Part shown: piece by piece, positions 1-7,384 of the stretch
Numbering within the stretch: position 1 is the first letter of the stretch
How the letters are laid out: every line of letters begins with the position of its first letter
Assembly (NCBI RefSeq): GCF_013407855.1
Contig: NZ_JACBZH010000001.1
Span: forward strand, 5,890,001-5,954,000
From: Actinopolymorpha rutila
GTDB taxonomy: Bacteria > Actinomycetota > Actinomycetes > Propionibacteriales > Actinopolymorphaceae
Direction of reading: 5' to 3'
DNA length: 64,000 nucleotides
Position numbers and translations under genes: made by a program
The notes under the pieces: generated by a model
What the model saw: only the letters and a program-made list of their open reading frames with translations
Told to the model about the DNA's origin: nothing
The model's database searches: none

Positions 1-632
1 TCGTGGGTGACCATGACGATCGTCTGCCCGAACTCGCGTACCGACTGGCGCAGGAACGACAGCACCTCCGCACCGGTCCGGGAGTCGAGGTTTCCGGTGG
101 GCTCGTCGGCGAAGACGACGTCCGGGCGGGACGCCAGCGCGCGGGCGATCGCCACCCGCTGCTGCTGGCCGCCGGAGAGTTCGGACGGGCGGTGCCGCAG
201 CCGGTCGGCGAGGCCGAGCACGTCCACCAGCGTGGTCAGCCAGTTCTCGTCCGGCCGGCGGCCGGCCAGCTCCAGCGGAAGCGTGATGTTCTGCCCGGCG
301 GTCAGCGTGGGCATCAGGTTGAACGCCTGGAAGACGAAACCGACCCGCTCCCGGCGCAGCACCGTGAGCTGCCGGTCGGACAGCGAGGTCAGGTCGGTGC
401 CACCGAGCATGACCGAACCCGACGTCGCCGCGTCCAGTCCGGCCAGACAGTGCATCAGCGTCGACTTGCCCGACCCGGACGGGCCCATGATCGCGGTGAA
501 CTGCCCCGCGCCGAACTCCAGCGAAACGCCGTCCAGTGCCCGGACCGCAGTGGGGCCGGAGCCGTAGGTCTTGACCAGGTTGACGGCGCTGGCGGCCGGT
601 TGGACGCCGACCGTCGATGGCGCGGATGTCAT
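1..632 (-). CDS. ABC transporter ATP-binding protein (MacB/LolD-like), 3' part beyond window
   Basis: This is the nucleotide-binding subunit of an ABC exporter of the MacB/LolD/SalX class. About 210 residues are visible and the C-terminus lies off the left edge. Reading the minus strand from ATG 632 there is a Walker A loop (GPSGSGKST), a Q-loop (FVFQAFN), the LSGGQQQRVAIARA signature, Walker B with its Glu (VVFADEPTGNLDS) and the H-loop (VMVTHD). The family powers export of lipoproteins or antimicrobial peptides through a separate FtsX-like permease, which is presumably encoded just outside the window. The two-component pair at 845-2895 lies directly upstream on the same strand, so regulation by it is a reasonable inference. 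The substrate is unknown. Confidence 0.93.
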   Translation of the reverse strand, partial: MTSAPSTVGVQPAASAVNLVKTYGSGPTAVRALDGVSLEFGAGQFTAIMGPSGSGKSTLMHCLAGLDAATSGSVMLGGTDLTSLSDRQLTVLRRERVGFVFQAFNLMPTLTAGQNITLPLELAGRRPDENWLTTLVDVLGLADRLRHRPSELSGGQQQRVAIARALASRPDVVFADEPTGNLDSRTGAEVLSFLRQSVREFGQTIVMVTH

Positions 633-844
633 GCGCGGACTCCTTCGTGGAGCAGGGGTCCGCCCCCGTGGCGAACCATCGTCGAGCCTAGGTTCCCAGG
701 CCTTCGGCGGGCGTCCGCCGCGATGATGGCCGTCGATGGTTCGTACGTACGGCCTGCGGTGTGGCGGGTACGACCTGCGGCGTACGGCACACCCCTACGG
801 GCCGGTTGCCGTCGACCAGTGACAGCCCTCCAGGAAACCGCACC

Positions 845-1510
845 TCAGCGGCCGGCGCGGACCAGGCCGTTCTCGTACGCGAAGACCACCAGCTGCACCC
901 GGTCACGCAACCCCAGCTTGGCGAGGATCCGGCCCACGTGCGTCTTCACGGTCGCCTCGGCGAGGTGCAGCCGGGCACCGATCTCGGCGTTGGACAGGCC
1001 GCGGGCCACCTCCAGCAACACCTCGCGTTCGCGTTCGGTGAGGCCGGTGACCCGCTCGTCGGGGCGTTCCTCCCGGTCGGGCAGATGCGGGGCGAAGCGT
1101 TCCAGCAGTCGGCGGGTCGTGCTCGGCGCGACCACCGAGTCACCGGAGTGCACCGCCCGGATCGCCGAGAGCAGGTCGTCCGGTGGCGCGTCCTTGAGCA
1201 GGAACCCCGCCGCACCGGCCTTGAGCGCGGTGAAGGCGTACTCGTCCAGGTCGAAGGTGGTGAGGACGATCACCCGGGGGGCCGCCTCGCCGCGCGTCCG
1301 CAGCCGACGGGTCGCCTCCACGCCGTCCATCCGGGGCATGCGTACGTCCATCAGAACGACGTCGGCGCCGACCACGCTGAGGCGTTCGAGAGCCTCGGCG
1401 CCGTTGCCCGCCTGGCCGACGACCTCCATGTCCGGCTGGGAGTCGACCACCATCGTGAAGCCGGTACGGACGAGCACCTGGTCGTCGACCAGGAAGACCC
1501 GGATCTTCAC
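845..1510 (-). CDS. NarL/LuxR-family response regulator
   Basis: This is a DNA-binding response regulator of 221 residues. The N-terminal receiver domain has the acidic pocket (VDD at 8-10) and the phospho-acceptor Asp near residue 55 in VVLMDVRMPRMDG. A C-terminal LuxR-type helix-turn-helix follows (LTEREREVLLEVARGLSNAEIGARL...TVKTHVGRIL). The start overlaps the stop of the upstream histidine kinase by 4 nt (1507-1510), so the two are translationally coupled. The family activates or represses target promoters after phosphorylation. The likely local target is the ABC transporter at 1-632, by neighbourhood only. Confidence 0.95.
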   Translation of the reverse strand: MKIRVFLVDDQVLVRTGFTMVVDSQPDMEVVGQAGNGAEALERLSVVGADVVLMDVRMPRMDGVEATRRLRTRGEAAPRVIVLTTFDLDEYAFTALKAGAAGFLLKDAPPDDLLSAIRAVHSGDSVVAPSTTRRLLERFAPHLPDREERPDERVTGLTEREREVLLEVARGLSNAEIGARLHLAEATVKTHVGRILAKLGLRDRVQLVVFAYENGLVRAGR

Positions 1511-2895
1511 GTGCCCACCCTCGTCTCGTCTCCGCTGAGCGGAATCTCCGCCAGCACCTCGAAGCCGCCCCCGATCCGCGGGCCGGCCCGCAGCAGGCCG
1601 CCGTAGACCGCGACGCGTTCGCGCATGCCAAGGATGCCGTGCCCGTTGCCGTCGCCGTGCGCCGCACCGCCGCGACCGTCGTCGAGGACGTGGACCCGCA
1701 GCCGGTCCCGGTCGTAACGCAGCCGGACGCTGGCGCTGGTGTGCGGCCCGCCGTGCTTGAGCGTGTTGGTCAGCGCCTCCTGCACGACGCGGTACGCCGC
1801 GAGCTCGGTGCCGCCGGCGAGCGGACGCTCGTGGCCGTCGACCTCCACCTCGATCGGCAGGCCGCTGGCACGCACCTGCTCGATCAGGTCCGGGAGCTGG
1901 GCCAGGCTCGGCTGGGGGGCGAGCTCGGGTCCGGCGGTTTCGGAGGCGACCGGCTCCCCGACGGTTCTGCCCGGCCCGAGGTCCCGGCGGGGATTCGAGC
2001 GTGGGCCCGAGCGCGGGTCCGAGTGGACCTCCGGCCGTCTGTCCGGCCGGGCGTACGGCAGCTCACCGGACCCGTTCGAGGCCAACTCGGCGGGGACGAC
2101 CGAGGGCGCGGAGTCGGTCCGGAGTACGCCGAGGAGCCGACGCATCTCCGCCAGCGCCTGCCGGCCGGTCTTGCCGATGGTGGCCAGGGCGGTCCTGGCC
2201 GCCTCGGCGTCCTTGGCCCCGGCGTACAGCCCGCCGTCGGCCTGGGCGACCACGACCGACAACGAGTGCGCGATCACGTCGTGCAGCTCGCGGGCGATCC
2301 GGGCCCGCTCGGCCGAACGGGCCAGCCTGGCCTGCTGGTCGCGTTCGAACTCCAGCCGCCGGGCGCGCTCCTCCAGCTCGCCGACGTACGCCCGGCGGGT
2401 GCGCATGAGGTCGCCGAACGTCCACACGAACGCGACCACCGCCAGGAGGACGAGACCTGGCAGCAGCACGTCCAGCGCGCCCCGCCGGGAGTAGGTGAAC
2501 AGGCCCCAGTCGACCGGCCCCAGGAACGACCCGATCGCACCGACCAGGAGCGCGCCGATCCGGGCCGCCGTCTGCCGGGAGTAGGCGCTGGCGGAGTAGA
2601 GCGCGAAGAGGAACGCGACGTCGGCACCTATCGGCGACCTCATGAACACCACCTGGGCCAGGCAGGCCAGGGTGACCACGAGGAACACGCGCATCGGGTA
2701 GCGGCGCCGCCACACCAGCGGGACGGTCATCGCCGCGCTGACGAGAAGGCCGACCAGCTGGTCCACGGCGTAACCGACCGGCAGGCCGAACGTCGCGATC
2801 GAGGCGGCCAGCGCGCCGTCCACGAGATAGGGCCGGCGACGCGGCCAGTCGTAGAGCTGGTGGAGGCGCACGAGCCTGAGCGTACGTCGGGTCAC
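1507..2895 (-). CDS. Two-component sensor histidine kinase (HisKA_3 type)
   Basis: This membrane sensor kinase partners the NarL-type regulator downstream. The N-terminal third holds several hydrophobic segments. It is followed by a coiled linker, a HisKA_3 dimerisation helix with the phospho-accepting His (ARIARELHDVIAHSLSVVV) and a C-terminal HATPase domain (N-box EALTNTLKHG, G-boxes DDGRGG and GHGILGMRERV). A low-complexity Pro/Arg/Ser insert of about 60 residues separates the two catalytic parts. I chose the GTG at 2895. The ATG at 2979 would lie on top of the -10 box of the divergent methyltransferase gene, and the reading frame continues open upstream only by chance. Confidence 0.88.
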   Translation of the reverse strand: MTRRTLRLVRLHQLYDWPRRRPYLVDGALAASIATFGLPVGYAVDQLVGLLVSAAMTVPLVWRRRYPMRVFLVVTLACLAQVVFMRSPIGADVAFLFALYSASAYSRQTAARIGALLVGAIGSFLGPVDWGLFTYSRRGALDVLLPGLVLLAVVAFVWTFGDLMRTRRAYVGELEERARRLEFERDQQARLARSAERARIARELHDVIAHSLSVVVAQADGGLYAGAKDAEAARTALATIGKTGRQALAEMRRLLGVLRTDSAPSVVPAELASNGSGELPYARPDRRPEVHSDPRSGPRSNPRRDLGPGRTVGEPVASETAGPELAPQPSLAQLPDLIEQVRASGLPIEVEVDGHERPLAGGTELAAYRVVQEALTNTLKHGGPHTSASVRLRYDRDRLRVHVLDDGRGGAAHGDGNGHGILGMRERVAVYGGLLRAGPRIGGGFEVLAEIPLSGDETRVGT

Positions 2896-2978
2896 GACGG
2901 CGAGCGTCCACCCTGGGTAGGACGAACGACCGTCCCCGGGCAGGACCCCAACACCCCGCGAACGACGGTCGGACCGCA

Positions 2979-2984
2979 TAGGGT
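2979..2984 (+). promoter_or_regulatory. TAGGGT -10 box, leaderless start of methyltransferase
   Basis: TAGGGT lies 7 nt before the ATG at 2992, the spacing expected when transcription begins at the start codon. No Shine-Dalgarno sequence is present. The same arrangement recurs at several other genes in this window. Confidence 0.5.
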
Positions 2985-2991
2985 CGCCGCC

Positions 2992-4077
2992 ATGGGGGAC
3001 GCGAGACGGGACTGGCGGACGTGGCGGGCCGCGACCGAGGAGGCGTTGTACGGCGCGGAGGGGTTCTTCCGTACGCAGGCGCCGGCCGCGCACTTTCGTA
3101 CGTCCGTGCACGTCTCCCCCGCCTTCGCCGCGGCACTGCTGCGGCTGGCCCGGACCGTCGGCGCGCGCACCGTGGTCGACGTCGGCGCCGGGCGGGGCGA
3201 ACTCCTGCGCGCGCTGCACGACCTCGACCCGGACCTCCAGCTGGTCGGGATCGAGGTGGCCGAGCGGCCCGCTGGTCTGCCCGCGTCCGTGCGGTGGTCG
3301 GCCGACCTTCCGGAGGAGCTGGACGGGCTGCTGGTCGCGAACGAGTGGCTGGACGACATCCCCGTCGACGTCGCCGAGCTCGACGACGCCCGGGTGCCCC
3401 GGCTGGTGGAGGTCGACGCCGCCACCGGCGACGAGCGCCTGGGCGACCCCGTGGGCGCGGAGGACCTCGCCTGGCTGGCCGACTGGTGGCCGTTGGCCGA
3501 CGGACCGCCCGGCGCCCGCGCGGAGATCGGCCGGCCGCGAGACCTGGCCTGGGCCGAGGTCGTACGCCGGCTGCGGTCCGGGCTCGCACTCGCCGTCGAC
3601 TACAGCCACGTGCGGTGGCGACGCCCACCGGCGGGCACCTTGCGGGGCTACCGCGCGGGGCGACCGGTCGCGCCGGTACCCGACCGCTCCTGCGACATCA
3701 CGGCCCATGTCGCGGTGGACGCGGTGGCCCGGGCGGGCGAACGCGCCGGTGCCGACGAGACGCTGCTCACCTCCCAGCGCGCGGCGCTGACCGCGCTGGG
3801 CGTGGACGGCGCCCGGCCGCCGCTCGCGATGGCCGGCTCGGACCCGGTGGGCTATCTGCGTGCGCTGTCCCGCGCCGGCGAGGCGGCCGAGCTCGTCGCG
3901 CCCGGCGGGCTCGGCGACTTCTGGTGGCTGGCCCAGGCGAAGTTCGCCCCGGCAGGCACGCGGGCAGGCTCCCGGACGGTCGACCTGCGTCAGGCGCTGG
4001 GCGAGCCGGATCCGCCCACGGCGCTGTCACCGTCGCCCTCCAGCCGTACGCCACCTTCCGCGTCCTCCGTCGAGTGA
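2992..4077 (+). CDS. MidA/NDUFAF7-family SAM-dependent methyltransferase
   Basis: This is a 361-residue class I methyltransferase of the Methyltransf_28 (DUF185) family. Eukaryotic members (NDUFAF7/MidA) act as protein arginine methyltransferases in respiratory complex I assembly. Family marks visible are ALYGAEGFF near residue 20, HFRTSVHVSP near 34-43, the SAM loop VVDVGAGRGELL at 61-72 and VANEWLDDIPVDV, which matches the family's NE-DA-P motif. The gene is followed, after two convergent PH-domain genes, by an orphan NuoD homologue whose mitochondrial counterpart is the NDUFAF7 substrate. The last 88 bp overlap the 3' end of the convergent PH-domain gene. The methylation target here is inference. 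Confidence 0.85.
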   Translation: MGDARRDWRTWRAATEEALYGAEGFFRTQAPAAHFRTSVHVSPAFAAALLRLARTVGARTVVDVGAGRGELLRALHDLDPDLQLVGIEVAERPAGLPASVRWSADLPEELDGLLVANEWLDDIPVDVAELDDARVPRLVEVDAATGDERLGDPVGAEDLAWLADWWPLADGPPGARAEIGRPRDLAWAEVVRRLRSGLALAVDYSHVRWRRPPAGTLRGYRAGRPVAPVPDRSCDITAHVAVDAVARAGERAGADETLLTSQRAALTALGVDGARPPLAMAGSDPVGYLRALSRAGEAAELVAPGGLGDFWWLAQAKFAPAGTRAGSRTVDLRQALGEPDPPTALSPSPSSRTPPSASSVE

Positions 4078-5480
4078 GGCTCGACCGGCGCCGCCGATGG
4101 GACCACGGCGACCGTCGTCCGGTGCTGCATCCAGCGCTCGGGCCCGGCGGTGCGCCTGGCCAGCCGGGAGCGCTCGGCCTGGTCGCGCAGCAGGTCCAGG
4201 GCCACCTCGGGAGCACGGTGCAGAGCGACCGCGTTCACGGGGCCGACGGGGGTGTCGACGTGCACGCTGGCCAGTCCGAGCAGTCGCTGGTACGGCCCCT
4301 GGGTGACCCGCACGCTCTGCATCTTGACGTGCGGCACGACCTCGGTACGCCGGGTCAGCCAGCCGGCGTCGCTGACGAAGACCCGGTCGTCCGCACCGTG
4401 CCGTAGGTAGCGCCAGCCGATCGGGCGCAGCCAGCGGGCCCGCCGCGGCGCGCCGGCCCGGACCACGGCGTCCACGTCCACACCCGGCAGGACGCGTTCC
4501 AGCAGCGCCCGGGCCACCGGCCAGGGCGCGACCGGCAGCAGCGTGGACGACGTCTGGCCCTCCGAGCCCTTCCCGCCGTACCCCGCCACGTCGACCGACA
4601 GCTTCACCCAGCCCTTCGGCCGCCACAGGAACTGCTGCTCGATCTCCACGCCCTGCACCCGGCCCGGCGGGACCGTCTGCGCCCAGGTGTCCAGCAGGCC
4701 CTTGCGGATCCGCAGCCCGTCCGGCGACTGGCTCACGGTGAAGCCGAACTCGCCGACGAACTGCCGCCACACCACCCCGAGCCCGCCGAGCGCCCACGGC
4801 AGCAGGAACGCCAGTCCGACGATCTCGCCCGCGACCACCGACGCGATCGCGACCACCACGAACCCCAGCACGGCGGTGAGGAACGGCGCGCTCACGACGG
4901 TGGACGCCAGCAGGACACCCGGTGGCACGGCGACCAGCTGGTGCTCGGGCGCCTCCGGGGTGTCCGCGTCGAGGCCGGCCGCGCGGGCCAGCAGCTCCGC
5001 CCGCAGCCGCTGGGCGCCGGGTTCGTTCAGGTACGCCAGCGGGGCCTCGGTCTTGCCGCCACCGGCGACCTCCAGCCGGAGTTCGGCCACCCCGAGGAAC
5101 CGCGCCAGCACCGGCCGCACGATGTCGACCGCCTGCAGCCGGTCGATCCGGATCCGCCGCGACCGCCGGAACAGGAAGCCGCTCTCGATCCGCAGCTCCT
5201 CGCCCTCGATGCGGTACTTCGTGAACCACCACGAGAACGTCCCCAGCACCACGCCGAGGACCAGCGCGGCCAGCACCTGCAGCCCGAACAGTTTGTAGTT
5301 CAGGTCCCGGACGGCGTTCTGGCCGATCGCCGCGATCGCGAGCGCGAACCACTTCCAGCCGTTCAGCACCGGGGTGGCCGGGTGCAGCCGGCGCAGCGCG
5401 GTGACCGCGGCCGGGTCGCGGCCGTCCGGCAGCGGTGTCCCGGCGGCGAGCGGCTCGCGGTGCGCCTCCTGCTCGCTCAC
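3990..5480 (-). CDS. PH domain-containing membrane protein (YdbT-like, bPH2)
   Basis: This is a 496-residue membrane protein with repeated bacterial PH (bPH2/DUF304) modules. Each module begins after a pair of hydrophobic helices (residues about 43-87 and 185-235). The modules contain the typical strands: KYRIEGEELRIESGFLFRRSRRIRIDRLQAVDIV near 88-125, FTVSQSPDGLRIRKG and VFVSDAGWLTRRTEVVPHVKMQSVRVTQGP. The family occurs in pairs (YdbS/YdbT of Bacillus) with unknown biochemical function; membrane or stress roles have been proposed. Its ATG overlaps the stop of the smaller partner at 5477-5480, indicating translational coupling. The C-terminal tail is Ser/Gly-rich and overlaps the convergent methyltransferase gene. 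Confidence 0.9.
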   Translation of the reverse strand: MSEQEAHREPLAAGTPLPDGRDPAAVTALRRLHPATPVLNGWKWFALAIAAIGQNAVRDLNYKLFGLQVLAALVLGVVLGTFSWWFTKYRIEGEELRIESGFLFRRSRRIRIDRLQAVDIVRPVLARFLGVAELRLEVAGGGKTEAPLAYLNEPGAQRLRAELLARAAGLDADTPEAPEHQLVAVPPGVLLASTVVSAPFLTAVLGFVVVAIASVVAGEIVGLAFLLPWALGGLGVVWRQFVGEFGFTVSQSPDGLRIRKGLLDTWAQTVPPGRVQGVEIEQQFLWRPKGWVKLSVDVAGYGGKGSEGQTSSTLLPVAPWPVARALLERVLPGVDVDAVVRAGAPRRARWLRPIGWRYLRHGADDRVFVSDAGWLTRRTEVVPHVKMQSVRVTQGPYQRLLGLASVHVDTPVGPVNAVALHRAPEVALDLLRDQAERSRLARRTAGPERWMQHRTTVAVVPSAAPVEPHSTEDAEGGVRLEGDGDSAVGGSGSPSA

Positions 5481-5965
5481 AGGCCCGCTGCCCGCGCCTC
5501 GCCCAGCGCGGCCAGCCGGTCACGCAGGCGCTCGGCCTCCTCGGGTGGCAGCCCGGGGATCTCGGCGTCGGTGGCCGGGGTGGCGGTGTGCAACTGCACC
5601 TTGGCGATCCCGAACTTCCGCTCTGCCGGGCCGGCCGTGACGTCGACGAACTGCATCCGGCCGTACGGCACCACCACCAGCGTCCGGAACAACACACCGT
5701 GGGTGACCAGCAGGTCGTCGCCCCGCTCGGCGTACCCCCACGAACGCCAGTTGCGCCCGACCACCCACCAGCCCCAGCCGAAGACGACGGCCGCCACCGC
5801 CACCACCGCCGCGGCGTAGCCCCACCCCAGGAGCAGGCCCGCGGCCGCCGCGCCGGCCAGGCCCAGCAGGCCGGTCCAGAACCCCAGGATCACCCGCCGT
5901 AGCTGACACAGCCGAGGGGACACCGGTTGCCACCGCTCCCCTGGCGGCGCGAACAACGTGTCCAT
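5477..5965 (-). CDS. PH domain-containing membrane protein (YdbS-like)
   Basis: This is a small single bPH2-domain protein of 162 residues, the usual partner of the larger YdbT-like protein encoded downstream. Two transmembrane helices (about 29-75 of the mature reading) are followed by the PH signature ERGDDLLVTHGVLFRTLVVVPYGRMQFVDVTAGP. I chose the ATG at 5965 over the ATG at 5971. A TAATCT -10 box (minus strand, 5979-5974) sits 8 nt upstream of the former, the leaderless spacing seen elsewhere in the window. The gene ends in an ATGA overlap with its partner. Confidence 0.88.
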   Translation of the reverse strand: MDTLFAPPGERWQPVSPRLCQLRRVILGFWTGLLGLAGAAAAGLLLGWGYAAAVVAVAAVVFGWGWWVVGRNWRSWGYAERGDDLLVTHGVLFRTLVVVPYGRMQFVDVTAGPAERKFGIAKVQLHTATPATDAEIPGLPPEEAERLRDRLAALGEARAAGL

Positions 5966-5973
5966 AGCCATGG

Positions 5974-5979
5974 AGATTA
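5974..5979 (-). promoter_or_regulatory. TAATCT -10 box for PH-domain operon
   Basis: TAATCT on the minus strand ends 8 nt before the ATG at 5965. This suggests a leaderless transcript for the two PH-domain genes and decides between the two ATG candidates. Confidence 0.4.
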
Positions 5980-6073
5980 GCTGAGCGAAGGGGGCCCGCC
6001 GAGCCTGTGGCCGAGGGGACTTGCCGGGCCGGCCGCCGAGGCGTGCTGATCGACCGGCCGCCCGCGTGCGAGC

Positions 6074-7291
6074 ATGGTCGACGTGACGACCGAACGGATC
6101 GTGAGCCTCGGCGCGGGAGCCGCCGGCCTGTCCGGTGGGACGGAACGCTACGAGCGGGGCGGCGGGGACGAGCTCGCCACCCAGGACATGATCCTCAACA
6201 TCGGCCCCCAGCACCCGGCCACCCACGGCGTGCTGCGACTGCGGATCACCCTCGACGGCGAGCGGATCGTCGGATGCGAACCCGTCGTCGGCTACATGCA
6301 CCGCGGCGCGGAGAAACTGTTCGAAGTACGCGACTACCGCCAGATCATCATGCTCGCCAACCGGCACGACTGGCTGTCGGCGTTCGCCAACGAACTCGGC
6401 GTGGTCATCGCCGTCGAGCGGATGACCGGCATCGAGGTGCCGGTCCGTGCGGTGTGGGCACGCACCCTGCTGGCCGAGCTCAACCGCGTCCTCAACCACC
6501 TGATGTTCCTCGGCAGCTACCCGCTGGAGGTCGGCGCGATCACGCCGATCTTCTACGCCTTCCGCGAGCGGGAGACGCTGCAGCAGGTCATGGAGGAGAT
6601 CTCCGGCGGCCGGATGCACTACATGTTCAACCGGGTCGGCGGCCTGAAGGAGGACCTGCCCGCCGGCTGGCTGGACCGGGTGGACGCCGCGGTCGGCGCG
6701 GTGGCTCACCGGCTGCCCGACCTGGAGGACCTGATCTTCGGGAACGAGATCTTCCGGGCCCGCACCCGTGGTGTCGGCGTGCTCTCGGCCGACCTGGTGC
6801 ACTCCTACGGCGTCTCGGGGCCGATCGCCCGGGCCAGCGGTGTCGACATCGACCTGCGCCGGGACGAGCCGTACCTCGCGTACGGCGAACTCTTCGGACC
6901 AGGTGGCCCCGGCCGGGTGGTCACCCGCACCGAGGGCGACTCGTTCGCGAGGTTCGACGTGCTGCGGGAGCAGATCCACGTCTCCCTCGACCTGGCGCGC
7001 GCCTGCGTGGACCGGCTGCGCTCACTGCCGCCAGGTCCGGTCAACGTCCGGCTGCCGAAGATCCTCAAGGCGCCGGAGGGACAGACGTACGCCTGGACCG
7101 AGAGCCCCCTCGGCCTGAACGGCTACTACCTCGTGTCGCGCGGTGAGAAGACGCCGTGGCGGCTGAAACTGCGCTCGGCGTCGTTCAACAACATCGCCGT
7201 CCTGCCCGAACTCGTACCCGGCTGTGTCGTCGCCGACCTGGTGGCGATCCTGGGGTCGCTGTTCTTCGTGGTCGGCGACATCGACAAGTAG
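6074..7291 (+). CDS. nuoD: Orphan NADH-quinone oxidoreductase subunit D homologue
   Basis: This 405-residue protein matches the 49-kDa/NuoD subunit of complex I over its whole length. It carries the quinone-site signature NIGPQHPATHGVLRLRI (His47, His51), GYMHRGAEKLFE, LNRVLNHLMFLGS and the C-terminal SFNNIAVLPELVPGCVVADLVAILGS. NuoD normally sits inside a 14-gene nuo operon; here no other nuo gene is present within the window. It may be a second copy or a stand-alone subunit. A MidA/NDUFAF7-like methyltransferase lies 2 kb upstream on the same strand. An in-frame GTG at 6083 is an alternative start. A strong terminator follows at 7315-7347. Confidence 0.9.
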   Translation: MVDVTTERIVSLGAGAAGLSGGTERYERGGGDELATQDMILNIGPQHPATHGVLRLRITLDGERIVGCEPVVGYMHRGAEKLFEVRDYRQIIMLANRHDWLSAFANELGVVIAVERMTGIEVPVRAVWARTLLAELNRVLNHLMFLGSYPLEVGAITPIFYAFRERETLQQVMEEISGGRMHYMFNRVGGLKEDLPAGWLDRVDAAVGAVAHRLPDLEDLIFGNEIFRARTRGVGVLSADLVHSYGVSGPIARASGVDIDLRRDEPYLAYGELFGPGGPGRVVTRTEGDSFARFDVLREQIHVSLDLARACVDRLRSLPPGPVNVRLPKILKAPEGQTYAWTESPLGLNGYYLVSRGEKTPWRLKLRSASFNNIAVLPELVPGCVVADLVAILGSLFFVVGDIDK

Positions 7292-7314
7292 CCCGGCCGG
7301 TCGACCAACTGAGA

Positions 7315-7347
7315 GCGGGCCGGCCGAGACTCGCTCGGCCGGCCCGC
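7315..7347 (+). terminator. Perfect 14-bp stem-loop between convergent genes
   Basis: Arms 7315-7328 and 7334-7347 are perfectly complementary, with a 5-nt loop. It lies between the nuoD stop and the convergent Lys/Ala-repeat gene, so it probably serves both directions. There is no U-tract, as usual in actinobacteria. Confidence 0.7.
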
Positions 7348-7384
7348 TTCCTGGCTGTCGTTCGTACTCTCGGATGGTCGGCGG

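Noticed and set aside
1639..4077. 812-residue open frame antisense to the histidine kinase and running into the methyltransferase
   Set aside because: The part before 2992 is a GC-driven shadow of the kinase gene with no domain of its own; only the part from 2992 matches a family.
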